Of a stretch of DNA of 64,000 bases, positions 16,850-26,168 are shown one piece after another. The DNA lies in assembly GCF_004342915.1 (NCBI RefSeq), contig NZ_SLWL01000013.1, forward strand, positions 62,001-126,000, written 5' to 3'. The translations under genes and the position numbers were made by a program. The notes beneath the pieces are model-generated. The model did not search any database. It had not been told where the DNA came from and saw nothing but the letters and a program-made list of their open reading frames with translations. Every line of letters starts with the position of its first letter. Within the stretch, counting starts at the first letter, position 1. The DNA comes from Camelimonas lactis (lineage in GTDB: Bacteria > Pseudomonadota > Alphaproteobacteria > Rhizobiales > Beijerinckiaceae).

Positions 16850-18385
16850 ATGCTTGAAGATTATATAGGTTTTATTGACGATGTCATCTGGAATGACGTG
16901 CTGACATATGTGCTTCTCGGCGCCGGCATTTTCTTTACCTTCCGGTTGCGGTTGCTGCAGATCCGTCGTTTCCCGGAAATGCTGCGCACCCTGGCGCGAC
17001 CGGCCGTCAACGATCCGGCTGGCATTTCGCCGTTCCAGGCGTTGTGCGCGTCGCTGGCGGCGCGGATTGGCACGGGCAATGTGGTTGGCGTCGCGGTGGC
17101 CCTGTATCTGGGTGGCCCGGGCGCTGCATTCTGGATGTGGCTGGTGGCGGCCCTTGGCATGGCGACGGCGTTCGCCGAGGTTTCCCTTGCGCAGCTGTTC
17201 AAGGTGCGCGCCGGCGACGCCTATCGCGGCGGTCCGGCGTTCTACATCGCGCGCGGCCTGCAGGCGCCGCGCGCCGCCATGGTGTTCTCGATCTGCCTGA
17301 TCATCGTTTTCGGTCTGGCTTTTAATGCGGTGCAGGCCAATTCCATCGCGGGCGCCGCGCAGGAGGCGTTTGGCGTCGCGCCGCTCTGGACGGGCGTCGC
17401 CGTGACGATCGCCGCCGCCCTGGTCATCTCTGGCGGCGTCACGGGCGTGGCGCGCTTCTCCGCGGTCGTGGTGCCGGTGATGGCGGTCGCCTATATCGCG
17501 GTGGCGCTGGCCGTTCTGGCCATCAACATCGACCAGACGCCGGCGCTGCTGAAACTGATCGTTTCCAGCGCCTTCGGTTTCGGGCCGGCGGCGGGCGGCG
17601 TCGCTGGCGGCATGACAGCGGCGATGATGAACGGCGTCCGGCGCGGGCTGTTCTCCAACGAGGCGGGCATGGGCTCCGCGCCCAATATCGCCGCCGTGGC
17701 CACGCCCAGCCCGCATCACCCGTGCAGCCAGGGCTTCGTGCAGGCTTTGGGCGTGTTCATCGACACGCTGGTGGTCTGCACGGCCACGGCCCTGCTGATC
17801 CTGCTTTCGGGCAAATTGCAGCCTGGCTCTGGCGTCACCGGCGTCCAGCTCACCCAGCAGGCCATGAACGTGCATCTGGGGCACTGGGGCGCGCCGTTCG
17901 TCAGCATCGCCATCACCTGCTTCGCCTTCACCTCCATTGCCGGCAACTATGCTTACGCGGAGGGCGCCCTTGCCTATCTGCGGTTCGATGGCCGCGCCGG
18001 CCTGCTATTGCTGCGCCTTGGCCTGCTGGCCATGACCCTGTGGGGCGCCATGGCGCAGGTGTCCACGGTGTTCGGCCTGGCTGACATCACGATGGGCGTC
18101 ATGGCCGCCATCAACATTGCTTCCATCGTGTTGCTGTCCGGCCTGGTGGTTCGTCTGGCCCGCGATTACCTCGCCCAGCGCGACGCCGGCCGCGAGCCGG
18201 AATTCGATCCGGCCCTGCTGCCGGAGCTGGCGGGCGTGATCGAGCCTGGTGTCTGGGATCGCCCGCCCGCCGCCGGATCGCGCGTCGCCAAAAAGGTCGG
18301 CGAGCCGCCCGTGGCGCCCGTGGCGGCGACCCCGGCGGCGGCTCCGGCGACGCCTGGCGGCGCCCCGCGCCAGCCGGGCGTGTGA
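16850..18385 (+). CDS. Sodium/alanine (glycine) symporter, AGCS family
   Basis: A 511-aa inner-membrane transporter with about ten or eleven hydrophobic segments. AGCS hallmarks include ISPFQALCASLAARIGTGNV near the N-terminus, GGPAFYIARGL, and the strongly conserved GLFSNEAGMGSAPN followed by a His/Pro-rich loop. It should import alanine, glycine or similar amino acids with sodium. After the last helices there is a cytoplasmic tail rich in Ala and Pro (about 45 residues), not part of the family core. GGGG lies just before the start. A promoter-like AT-rich region precedes it. The small Rdx gene follows after 67 bp. Confidence 0.93.
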   Translation: MLEDYIGFIDDVIWNDVLTYVLLGAGIFFTFRLRLLQIRRFPEMLRTLARPAVNDPAGISPFQALCASLAARIGTGNVVGVAVALYLGGPGAAFWMWLVAALGMATAFAEVSLAQLFKVRAGDAYRGGPAFYIARGLQAPRAAMVFSICLIIVFGLAFNAVQANSIAGAAQEAFGVAPLWTGVAVTIAAALVISGGVTGVARFSAVVVPVMAVAYIAVALAVLAINIDQTPALLKLIVSSAFGFGPAAGGVAGGMTAAMMNGVRRGLFSNEAGMGSAPNIAAVATPSPHHPCSQGFVQALGVFIDTLVVCTATALLILLSGKLQPGSGVTGVQLTQQAMNVHLGHWGAPFVSIAITCFAFTSIAGNYAYAEGALAYLRFDGRAGLLLLRLGLLAMTLWGAMAQVSTVFGLADITMGVMAAINIASIVLLSGLVVRLARDYLAQRDAGREPEFDPALLPELAGVIEPGVWDRPPAAGSRVAKKVGEPPVAPVAATPAAAPATPGGAPRQPGV

Positions 18386-18452
18386 GCGGCGTCTGGTCGG
18401 GATGACGCGGCCGTGCAAGGGTTCCGGCCCATTGCAACAGGAGGATGTCCCG

Positions 18453-18743
18453 ATGGCCGGACCCCGCGTCTCGATAGAATTTTGCACCCAGTGCCAGTGG
18501 CTGCTGCGCGCCGCCTGGATGGCCCAGGAGTTGCTGTCCACCTTTGGTCAGGATCTGGGCGAAGTGGCGCTGCTGCCCCGGACCGGCGGCGTGTTCCGCA
18601 TCCAGGTGAACGACAGCCTGATCTGGGACCGCGCGGTCGACGGCGGCTTCCCGGACGCCAGGAACCTGAAGCAGCGGGTGCGCGACCTGATTGATCCGGC
18701 GCGGTCGCTTGGCCACATCGACCGGTCAGGCGGCGGAAGCTGA
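18453..18743 (+). CDS. SelW/SelH/Rdx-family thioredoxin-like protein
   Basis: A 96-aa protein; the ATG at 18453 follows AGGAGG at 18439-18444. The family CxxC sits at residues 11-14 (SIEFCTQCQWLLRAAWM), in the position where animal SelW/SelT proteins have Cys-x-x-Sec. It ends a short thioredoxin-like fold containing TGGVFRIQVND and LIWDRAVDGGFPD with a basic helix (LKQRVRDLI). The bacterial Rdx proteins use Cys instead of selenocysteine and are presumed redox-active, with no defined substrate. The gene may be co-transcribed with the AGCS transporter upstream. Confidence 0.9.
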   Translation: MAGPRVSIEFCTQCQWLLRAAWMAQELLSTFGQDLGEVALLPRTGGVFRIQVNDSLIWDRAVDGGFPDARNLKQRVRDLIDPARSLGHIDRSGGGS

Positions 18744-18972
18744 AGACGTCAGCGCCGGCTGTCCGCCGCACGGAGGCTGGACGCAGTGGCGTTCACCGTC
18801 TCCGCGCATGGTTTTTGTAACGCGCGGTCGCCGTGGCGACCGGGATGTTCGTCCCTCCGGGGGAGCGGGTGGGACGGATCGGGCGCTTTTCCGGGTAGGG
18901 CCTGGGGCCGGTTTCCGGGCGGGCGCGCCGGTGAAGAGAGAAGGGGGGTGAACCGTCAACAGGAGGGCGGGC

Positions 18973-20442
18973 ATGTCGATGTTGTCAGAATACGGCGGAC
19001 AGATGTTGCGCCGTAAAAGTGTGGATGCGCTCAGGGCGATGGCGCTGGCGGAGACCGGTGGGGGCGCCAGGCTGAAGCGGTCGCTGGGCGTCACGCGCCT
19101 CACCATGATCGGCATCAGCAGCACGATCGGCACCGGGATTTTCTTCATTCTTGGCGTGGCGACGCCGCTGGCCGGGCCAGCGGTGGTAATCTCCTTCGTG
19201 ATCGCCGGCCTCGCGGCGGCGCTCAGCGCCCTGTGCTACGCCGAGCTGGTGTCGGCCCTGCCCACGGCCGGCTCGGCCTATTCCGCCGTTTATGCGGCGC
19301 TTGGCGAGGCGCCGGCGTTTCTCGTCGCCGCCTGTCTGTTCCTTGAATATGGCGTCTCCATCTCGGCCGTCTCCGTGACCTGGGGGCAGTATCTGAACCG
19401 GTTGGGCGACGATCTGTTTGGCCTGCACCTGCCGCATGTCCTGTCGGCGGCGCCGGCGGAGGGCGGCCTGGTCAATCTGCCGGCGGTGGCGCTGGTGGGG
19501 TTGGCGACCCTGCTGCTGCTGCGCGGCGCGCGTGAATCCGCCACGGTCAACGCCATCATGGTGCTGTTGAAGGTGGGCGTGTTGATCATGTTCATCGTGG
19601 TTGGCGCCACGGCCTTCAACGCCGGCAACTTTCACCCGTTCATGCCGCATGGGGTCTCCGGGATCGGCGCGGCGGCGGCGTTGATCTTCTTCACCTATGT
19701 GGGCATCGACAGCGTCGCCACCGCCGGCGAGGAGGCGATCAACCCCCACCGCACGCTGCCGCTGGCGACGATGATTGCCTTCATTGTGGTCACCTGCGTG
19801 TATCTGGGGGTGGCGATTGTCGCCCTGGGCGCCCAGCCTGCCGCGGAGTTCGGCGGCCAGGAGGCGGGTCTGGCGGTCATTCTGTACAAGGTGACCCAGG
19901 CGCGCTGGCCATCGGTCATCCTGACCGCCGGCGCCATCATCTCCATCTTCAGCATCGTGCTGGTGCTGCTCTACAGCCAGACCCGGGTGGCCTACGCGGT
20001 CAGTCGCGATGGCCTGTTGCCGTCCCTGTTCAGCCGCGTCGATCCCCGCACCGGCGTCCCGTCGTCCAACACCATCACCCTGGCGGCGCTCGCGGCCTTG
20101 TTGTCCGGCTTCCTGCCGCTGGGCATGCTGGCCGAGCTGGTGTCTGTTGGCACGCTCAGCGCCTTCACCATGGCGGCCCTGAGCGTCATCGTGCTGCGGG
20201 TGCGACAGCCGGACCTGCCGCGGGGCTTCCGCACGCCACTGTATCCGCTGACCCCGCTGGCCAGCATGGCCCTGTGCCTCTACCTGCTGGCTGGCCTTGC
20301 GCCGCTGACGTGGAGCCTGTTCGGCCTGTGGCTGGTGGCCGCTGCGATGGTTTATGTCTTCTACAGCATGCGGCGGTCCCATCTGTGCCCGGACTGCCGG
20401 ACGTGGGAGAAGCCAGGGCCCAGGGCTGCGCCCCTGGGCTGA
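18973..20442 (+). CDS. APC-superfamily amino-acid permease (cationic amino-acid transporter-like)
   Basis: A 489-aa membrane protein with about twelve hydrophobic segments. AGGAGG precedes the ATG. The N-terminal MIGISSTIGTGIFFILG is the APC substrate/sodium-site motif of helix 1, and ALCYAELVSALPTAGSAYS and FFTYVGIDSVATAGEEA are typical of the CAT branch. The C-terminus has a short Cys pair (CPDC). It should exchange or import amino acids, probably basic ones; substrate is not certain. The final codons and stop can form a GC hairpin, perhaps a weak terminator. Confidence 0.92.
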   Translation: MSMLSEYGGQMLRRKSVDALRAMALAETGGGARLKRSLGVTRLTMIGISSTIGTGIFFILGVATPLAGPAVVISFVIAGLAAALSALCYAELVSALPTAGSAYSAVYAALGEAPAFLVAACLFLEYGVSISAVSVTWGQYLNRLGDDLFGLHLPHVLSAAPAEGGLVNLPAVALVGLATLLLLRGARESATVNAIMVLLKVGVLIMFIVVGATAFNAGNFHPFMPHGVSGIGAAAALIFFTYVGIDSVATAGEEAINPHRTLPLATMIAFIVVTCVYLGVAIVALGAQPAAEFGGQEAGLAVILYKVTQARWPSVILTAGAIISIFSIVLVLLYSQTRVAYAVSRDGLLPSLFSRVDPRTGVPSSNTITLAALAALLSGFLPLGMLAELVSVGTLSAFTMAALSVIVLRVRQPDLPRGFRTPLYPLTPLASMALCLYLLAGLAPLTWSLFGLWLVAAAMVYVFYSMRRSHLCPDCRTWEKPGPRAAPLG

Positions 20443-20555
20443 CGGCGCCCCAGCGGAGGGGCCGTCTCCGGCCTCTCCGTGATTGCAGGCCCCATGGTTC
20501 TTCGCGTGCGGGCCCTGGTTTGAGGTGCGGCGGCCGGGAGGGCTTTTGACAGTTC

Positions 20556-20885
20556 TCAGTCACATACCCGCACGGCGCGGTAGCGGATGACATTGCCCCA
20601 GGGGTCGATCACCGGCTCGCGTGAAACGTAGCAGACCGGCGGCGCGGTCATGGCGCTGGCGGCGATGGCGCCAAGGGCGAGGCCGCCGACGAGGCCGGCG
20701 CCGCCATAGACGTAGCCAGGGCGATAAAAATGGCCGTGGCGGTGATGATGCCCATACCCATAACCATATCCATGGCCATGCTTTGGCCCGGCGCTGGCGG
20801 GGGTCGCGGCGGCGAGCCCGAAGCCGCCGATGGCGGCGGCGACAAAAGCGATGGCGGCCTTGCGGGTGGTGGCGGCGACGTTCAT
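20556..20885 (-). CDS. Small exported His/Gly/Tyr-rich protein
   Basis: A 109-aa precursor. The ATG at 20885 follows GGAGG; a longer frame would bury the signal. A Sec signal peptide (RKAAIAFVAAAIGGFGLA, cleavage after PASA) leads to a His/Gly/Tyr-rich segment (KHGHGYGYGYGHHHRHG), a short hydrophobic stretch (GGLALGAIAASAM) and a C-terminal part with two Cys (VCYVSREP and VRVCD) that may pair. Such proteins are common in Hyphomicrobiales and have no assigned role; metal binding by the His cluster is inference. Confidence 0.8.
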   Translation of the reverse strand: MNVAATTRKAAIAFVAAAIGGFGLAAATPASAGPKHGHGYGYGYGHHHRHGHFYRPGYVYGGAGLVGGLALGAIAASAMTAPPVCYVSREPVIDPWGNVIRYRAVRVCD

Positions 20886-21237
20886 GACATCCTCCATCTG
20901 CTGCGGCGCCGCGGCTGCTGATTGCTGGCGCCCTGACGCCCATGGGTCGTGGCGATGTCCGCGATGGTTCAAGCCGGGCTCAAAAAAATCCGGGCAGGTT
21001 CGCCATGCGCCGGAAGCGCTGGCGCGACGCGCGGCGGCGCGGGTCGCGCGCGTCAGTGAACGCCTGCGAACCGTTGCCGCGTCAGCCGCGTTTCACCTGC
21101 GAGGCGTCGCCGCAGGGCGGGCGCGCGGCTTTTCTGGAAAAGAAGCGCGCGAACCGCGTGCGACATGCGTAAAATCGGGGCGACAGGGCGTTGTCGGCGA
21201 ACCGGATTCCACCGGGAGGCCGGAGCAGGGAGCGCAC
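20886..21237. other. 352-bp divergent intergenic region
   Basis: This region separates the exported protein (leftward) from the Lhr-type helicase (rightward). The helicase frame stays open through it, but without a family match. I see no RNA gene, strong palindrome or clear promoter pair. Confidence 0.4.
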
Positions 21238-23892
21238 ATGGCGGAGCGACAGGCGGCAAGGCGCGCCGGGGCGCGAAACGCAAAGGCCGCGCAGGACCCA
21301 AATGACGTGGAGGGCCAATATCCGCCGGGCGCGGGCCAGGTGTTCGTGCTCGATGGCGATGGGCCGCCCCCGGTTTTGCGCCCCGGCCTGTTGCCGGATG
21401 CCTTCGCCGACTGGTTCGCGGCGCGCGGCTGGCGGCCCCGGCCGCACCAGTTGCTGTTGCTCGATCTGGCGCTGGCTGGCCGTTCGACCCTGCTGGTCGC
21501 GCCCACCGGCGCCGGCAAAACGCTTGCCGGCTTCCTGCCTTCGCTGGTGGAGCTGGCGGTGAAGCCCGACGCGGATGGCCTGCACACCCTGTACATTTCG
21601 CCGCTGAAGGCGCTGGCGGTGGATGTCGCCCGCAATCTGGAAACGCCGGTCGCCGGAATGGCGCTCGATATCCGCGTCGAGACCCGCACCGGCGACACGC
21701 CGCCGCACAAGCGCGCCCGCCAGATGCGCCGGCCGCCGCATATCCTGATGACCACGCCGGAACAGCTGGCGCTGATGCTGGCCCATCCCGATTCCGGAAA
21801 ACTGTTCGGCTCCCTGCGCCGCGTCGTGCTGGATGAGCTGCACGCGCTGGTGACCTCGAAACGCGGCGATCTGCTGGCGCTGGACCTGGCGCGGGTGCGC
21901 CGGCTGGCGCCGGGCGTCGCCGTCACCGGCCTTTCGGCGACGGTGCGCGAGCCGCAGGCGCTGGCGACTTACCTCTCCGGCGTCGCCCCCCTGGCGCGGC
22001 CGGTCGACATTGTGCGCATGCAGGGCGGCGCCCGCCCGGAGATCGCCATTCTGGATGGCCAGCTTGAGCTGCCCATCGCCGGCCACACCACCGCCTGGGC
22101 CATGCCCGACGTTTACCAGGCCATCCGCAGCCATCGCCTGACGCTGGTTTTCGTCAACACGCGCCTGCAGGCCGAATTCGCCTTTCAGGAGTTGTGGCGG
22201 CTGAACGAGGATACGCTGCCCATCGCCCTGCATCATGGCTCGCTCGACGCCACCCGGCGTCGCCGGGTGGAGGCGGCGATGGTCGACGGCCGCCTGCGAG
22301 CGGTGGTGTGCACCGCGACGCTCGATCTGGGCGTCGACTGGGGCGATGTCGATCTGGTCATCAACCTTGGCGCGCCGAAGGGCGCCAGCCGGCTGATGCA
22401 GCGGATTGGCCGCGCCAACCACCGGCTGGACGAGCCGTCGCGGGCCTGGCTGGTTCCCTCCAACCGGTTCGAGGCGCTGGAATGCGAGGCGGCGCTGGAA
22501 CTGGTGGAGGAGGCGGCGCAGGATACGCCGGACCCGCGCGCCGGCGCGCTCGACGTGCTGGCCCAGCATGTGCTCGGCATGGCCGTGGCCGGGCCGTTCA
22601 CCGAAGACGGCCTGTTCGCCGAGGTCAGCTCCGCCGCGCCCTACGCCGGGCTGTCGCGGGCCGATTTCGACGACGTGCTGGCCTTCGCCGCCACTGGCGG
22701 CTACGCCCTGCGCAGCTATGAGCAGTTCGCCCGCATCCGCCGCGACAGCCATGGCCAGTGGCGCATCGCCACCGCCGCCGCCGCCCAGCGCTACCGGCTG
22801 AACGTGGGAACCATCGTCGAGGCGGCGAAGATCAAGGTGCGGCTGTCGCGCCCGATGCGGGCCCGCCGCCCGGACGGCAAACCCGGCCTGACGCCGCGCC
22901 CGGCGATGGGCGGGCGCTTCCTGGGCGAGGTGGAGGAGGATTTCGCCGAGCAGCTGGTTGCCGGCGACACCTTTGTCTTTGCCGGCGAAATTTTGCGCTT
23001 CGAGGGGCTCGTCGCCAATGAGGCGCTGGTGACGCGGGCCACCGGCCGTGACCCGAAAATTCCCGCCTGGGCCGGCGGCAAGTTTCCGCTCTCCACCTTT
23101 CTCGCCGCGCGGGTGCGGCAATTGCTGGCCGATCCCGACAGCTGGGAGGCTCTGCCGCCCGAGGTGCGAACCTGGCTGACCTGGCAGCAGCAGCATTCGC
23201 GCCTGCCGCAGCCGGACGAACTGCTGGCGGAAACCTTTCCCCACGCCGGCCGCCATTATCTGGCGGTCTGGCCGTTCGAGGGGCGGCTCGCCCACCAGAC
23301 CCTCGGCATGTTGCTGACCCGGCGGCTGGAGCGGGCCCGCCTGCGGCCTCTCGGCTTCGTCGCCAACGACTACGGCGTCGCCGTCTGGGCGGCCGGCGAT
23401 CTGGCCGCGGCCTTCGCCACGGGTTCATCCGGCGCGCCGCGCCTGGCGCTGGACGATCTGTTCAGCGAGGACATGCTGGGCGATGACCTTGAGGAATGGC
23501 TGGATGAATCAGCGCTGATGAAACGCACCTTCCGTCATTGCGCCATTATCGCTGGGCTCATCGAGCGACGTCATCCCGGCATGGCCGCCAAAACCGGTCG
23601 CCAGGTCACCATCTCCACCGATCTGATCTACGACGTGCTGCGCCGCCACGAGCCTGACCATGTGCTGTTGCGCGCGGCGCGACGCGACGCCGCTTCCGGC
23701 CTGCTTGATCTGAAGCGCCTCGCCGATATGCTGGCGCGTATTCGCGGACGCGTGGTCTGGCAGCCGCTGGAGCGGATTTCGCCCCTGTCCATCGCGCTTG
23801 TGCTGGAAATCGGCCGGGAATCGACGCCCGGCGACGCGGACGCCCTGCTGGCCGAAGCGGAAGGCGCGCTGGTTGACGAAGCTCTTGCCTGA
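21238..23892 (+). CDS. Ligase-associated-type Lhr DEXH-box DNA helicase
   Basis: An 884-aa superfamily 2 helicase. The ATG at 21238 follows GGGAG; the frame is open further upstream without homology. Motif I is LVAPTGAGKTLAGFLP, motif Ia is LYISPLKALAVD, motif II is VVLDELHAL (DELH), motif III is TGLSATV, motif V includes CTATLDLGVDWGDVD and motif VI is QRIGRANHRL. The C-terminal region (after about residue 430) is the winged-helix plus Lhr-core extension. Lhr-core proteins unwind DNA 3'-5' and, in the ligase-associated subgroup, sit with PdeM, an exonuclease and a DNA ligase in damage response. Here PdeM overlaps the 3' end but no ligase or exonuclease partner is within the window next to it. 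Confidence 0.92.
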   Translation: MAERQAARRAGARNAKAAQDPNDVEGQYPPGAGQVFVLDGDGPPPVLRPGLLPDAFADWFAARGWRPRPHQLLLLDLALAGRSTLLVAPTGAGKTLAGFLPSLVELAVKPDADGLHTLYISPLKALAVDVARNLETPVAGMALDIRVETRTGDTPPHKRARQMRRPPHILMTTPEQLALMLAHPDSGKLFGSLRRVVLDELHALVTSKRGDLLALDLARVRRLAPGVAVTGLSATVREPQALATYLSGVAPLARPVDIVRMQGGARPEIAILDGQLELPIAGHTTAWAMPDVYQAIRSHRLTLVFVNTRLQAEFAFQELWRLNEDTLPIALHHGSLDATRRRRVEAAMVDGRLRAVVCTATLDLGVDWGDVDLVINLGAPKGASRLMQRIGRANHRLDEPSRAWLVPSNRFEALECEAALELVEEAAQDTPDPRAGALDVLAQHVLGMAVAGPFTEDGLFAEVSSAAPYAGLSRADFDDVLAFAATGGYALRSYEQFARIRRDSHGQWRIATAAAAQRYRLNVGTIVEAAKIKVRLSRPMRARRPDGKPGLTPRPAMGGRFLGEVEEDFAEQLVAGDTFVFAGEILRFEGLVANEALVTRATGRDPKIPAWAGGKFPLSTFLAARVRQLLADPDSWEALPPEVRTWLTWQQQHSRLPQPDELLAETFPHAGRHYLAVWPFEGRLAHQTLGMLLTRRLERARLRPLGFVANDYGVAVWAAGDLAAAFATGSSGAPRLALDDLFSEDMLGDDLEEWLDESALMKRTFRHCAIIAGLIERRHPGMAAKTGRQVTISTDLIYDVLRRHEPDHVLLRAARRDAASGLLDLKRLADMLARIRGRVVWQPLERISPLSIALVLEIGRESTPGDADALLAEAEGALVDEALA

Positions 23893-24664
23893 GAAACCCC
23901 TGGCTGGAAAGCTCTTGCCTGAACGGACCTCCCCCTCCACCCGGGCGCCCCACGTCGCTGCTCCGGCGGGCGGCGCGGAAGCGGTCTTCGTGCGCCTTGG
24001 CGCGACGCTGTTCCTCGCCGATCCCTCCGGCGTGCTGTTCGAGCCGCAGGCGCGGCTGCTGGTCGTCGCCGACCTGCACCTGGAAAAAGGCTCGGCCTTT
24101 GCGGCGCGCGGCGTGCTGCTGCCGCCCTGGGACACGCGCGCCACCCTGCGCCGGCTGGCCGCGACCATTGCCCGCCTGCAACCCGCCGCCGTGATCGCCC
24201 TTGGCGACAGTTTCCATGATGTCGGCGGCCCGGCCCGGCTCGATCCGCAGGACCGGGCGCTGCTCGCCGATCTGCGCCATGGCCGTGACTGGTTGTGGGT
24301 GACCGGCAACCACGATCCGGCCATCCCCCCGGAACTGGGCGGCGCCTCGGCCGATGTGTTTCGCCATGGCGGCGTTACCTACCGGCATGCGCCGGAAGCT
24401 GCGCTGACGGAGGCGGACGGCGTCGAACTGTGCGGCCATCTGCATCCGGTTGCCCGCCTGCGGGTGCGCGGCCGTTCGCTGCGCCGGCGCTGCTTCGCGT
24501 TTGGGCAGCGCCGCTGCATCCTGCCGGCCTTCGGCGCCTATGCCGGCGGCCTGAATGTGCGCGACGCCGCCTTCGCGCCGCTGTTCCCGGGCGGGCTCGC
24601 CGTGCGTATTCTGGGCGAGCAGCGGGTGTTCGCGGCGCCGGCCTCCCTGCTGCTGCCGGATTGA
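23873..24664 (+). CDS. pdeM: Ligase-associated metallophosphoesterase PdeM
   Basis: A calcineurin-like phosphoesterase of about 263 aa. Metal-binding motifs are visible in order: VVADLHLEKG (DxH), VIALGDSFHD (GD), WVTGNHDPA (GNHD), and CGHLHPVAR (GHLH). The start is uncertain: TTG 23873 follows GGAAGG and overlaps the helicase end by 20 bases; TTG 23915 would shorten the non-conserved N-terminus and is also possible. A 13-bp direct repeat, AGCTCTTGCCTGA, spans the helicase stop and recurs 31 bp later inside the start region. PdeM is a two-metal nuclease or phosphodiesterase linked to Lhr in DNA-damage operons. Confidence 0.88.
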   Translation: MTKLLPEKPLAGKLLPERTSPSTRAPHVAAPAGGAEAVFVRLGATLFLADPSGVLFEPQARLLVVADLHLEKGSAFAARGVLLPPWDTRATLRRLAATIARLQPAAVIALGDSFHDVGGPARLDPQDRALLADLRHGRDWLWVTGNHDPAIPPELGGASADVFRHGGVTYRHAPEAALTEADGVELCGHLHPVARLRVRGRSLRRRCFAFGQRRCILPAFGAYAGGLNVRDAAFAPLFPGGLAVRILGEQRVFAAPASLLLPD

Positions 24665-24754
24665 GCCGGGCGGGGCTGCGTGTGCCCTTTCGCGCATTGT
24701 TCTTGATGGGTGGCGAACCCGGCTTGTCATGAAGACAATCCGTCGCACCGCGAA

Positions 24755-24777
24755 GGGTTCTGTTACAGGGTTCTGTT
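24755..24777. repeat. Two GGGTTCTGTT copies in tandem, 13-bp period
   Basis: GGGTTCTGTT at 24755-24764 and 24768-24777, separated by ACA, in the 283-bp gap between pdeM and the exonuclease gene. A small tandem duplication of no clear function; no other feature is seen in that gap. Confidence 0.5.
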
Positions 24778-24947
24778 GAGGAGCCGCGGGGGCTCACCGG
24801 CAATGCCCTGAGCTGTGGAGCGAACCGGCGCCGTTGCGCCGGCGCCTTGCGCCAGCCGCCAGGTTGCGTTTCCCTTGCGTGAAGCAGCGGGCGCTTCGCC
24901 GGCACACCCTCGCGGAAGGCCACGTTAACGACCGGGCGGAGACACAA

Positions 24948-26030
24948 GTGAGCAACGCCGAGCGCCAGTTCGACCTGTTCGACAATGAGGCCGGCTTCCA
25001 GGCGGCGCCCCCGGCCGCGCCCAAATCCCGCCGCCGCGCCGTGTCAGCAGCCGCTCTGCCGCCGGACGCAAACGCAGCCCCGGGCGATCTGTCGCCCGAA
25101 GCCATGGCGCAGGCGCTGGCGCAAACCGGCGATTATCGCATCCTGCGCCGCCTCAAGCCGCGCCCGGTGATTGACCGCGCCCTCAGCCCCCTGCCGCGTC
25201 TTGCGGTGATCGTCGACACCGAGACGACGGGCCTGCGCCATGATGCGGATGAGGTGATCGAGATCGGCGCCGTGGCCTTCACCTATGGCGATGACCGCGC
25301 CATCGGCGATGTGGTCGGCGTCTATGGCGCGCTTCAGGAGCCATCGCGGCCGATCCCGCCAGAGATTACCCGCCTCACCGGCATCACCGACGCCATGGTC
25401 GCCGGCCAGCGCATTGATGAAGCGGCGCTGGCGGCGCTGCTGGCGCCGGCGGATCTGGTCATCGCCCACAACGCCGGCTTCGACCGGCCGTTCTGCGAGG
25501 CGCTGTCGCCGGTGTTCGCGGCGAAGGCCTGGGCCTGTTCGGTGAAGGAGGTCCCCTGGCGCGATTATGGCTTCGAAGGCGCGAGGCTGGGCTATCTGGT
25601 GGGGCAGGCCGGACTGTTCCACGACGGCCACCGCGCGCTCGACGATTGTCACGCCCTGCTGGAGGTGCTGGCCCGCCCGGCTCGCGTCCACGACGCGGCG
25701 GCGCAGGCGCATCCTGGCGGAGCGCCCGGCGGCGACGCAACGGCAGCCGGAGCGCCGACGCCATTCGCCGCGCTGCTCGCCGCCAGCCGGCGCATCAGCG
25801 TGCGCATCTGGGCTGAACGCAGCCCCTTCGACATGAAAGACCAGCTGAAAGCCCGCGGCTACCGCTGGTCCGATGGCTCCGACGGCCGCCCCAGGGCATG
25901 GTGGATCGAGACGCCAGAAGAGGCCGCGGAGGAAGAACTCCGCTTCCTCCGCGACGAGATTTACCAGTGGCCCGACGCATCGCCCTACCGCCAGATCCTG
26001 AGCGCCCACGACCGCTTCCGCCCGGGCTGA
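24948..26030 (+). CDS. DnaQ-like 3'-5' exonuclease with C-terminal conserved domain
   Basis: A 360-aa protein. I chose GTG 24948, preceded by GGAG at six bases; the frame is open upstream but Arg-rich and unlike protein. After a disordered, Ala/Pro-rich N-terminus (to about residue 80), a DEDDh exonuclease domain begins: ExoI is IVDTETTG (D90, E92), ExoII is ADLVIAHNAGFDRPFCE, and ExoIII is DGHRALDDCHAL with the catalytic His and Asp. A C-terminal domain of about 75 residues follows (ERSPFDMKDQLKARGYRW and the Trp-rich ARAWWIET-like stretch), found in other proteins of this type. It probably removes 3' nucleotides in DNA repair or proofreading. It is not the replicative epsilon subunit in the strict sense. 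Confidence 0.88.
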   Translation: MSNAERQFDLFDNEAGFQAAPPAAPKSRRRAVSAAALPPDANAAPGDLSPEAMAQALAQTGDYRILRRLKPRPVIDRALSPLPRLAVIVDTETTGLRHDADEVIEIGAVAFTYGDDRAIGDVVGVYGALQEPSRPIPPEITRLTGITDAMVAGQRIDEAALAALLAPADLVIAHNAGFDRPFCEALSPVFAAKAWACSVKEVPWRDYGFEGARLGYLVGQAGLFHDGHRALDDCHALLEVLARPARVHDAAAQAHPGGAPGGDATAAGAPTPFAALLAASRRISVRIWAERSPFDMKDQLKARGYRWSDGSDGRPRAWWIETPEEAAEEELRFLRDEIYQWPDASPYRQILSAHDRFRPG

Positions 26031-26168
26031 GGCGAAGCGCCTGCGACGGGGGATGTCGCGTTCGGTTGGCTAAGCCCGGGCGGCGCGGCGTTTCCTGTCA
26101 GGAAGTACCATTGCCAAATTGAGTTGTATGGCACGCAAATGCACTAACAGCCGCGTGTCCCTGCGCTA

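Noticed and set aside
20381-20442. Rho-independent terminator at the end of the APC permease
   Set aside because: A GC hairpin can form across the stop codon, but no T-run follows, so it is not listed as a terminator.
26041-26168. Integrase attachment site at the left edge of the island
   Set aside because: No tRNA, integrase or direct repeat shared with the right edge (41475-41579) could be found by eye.
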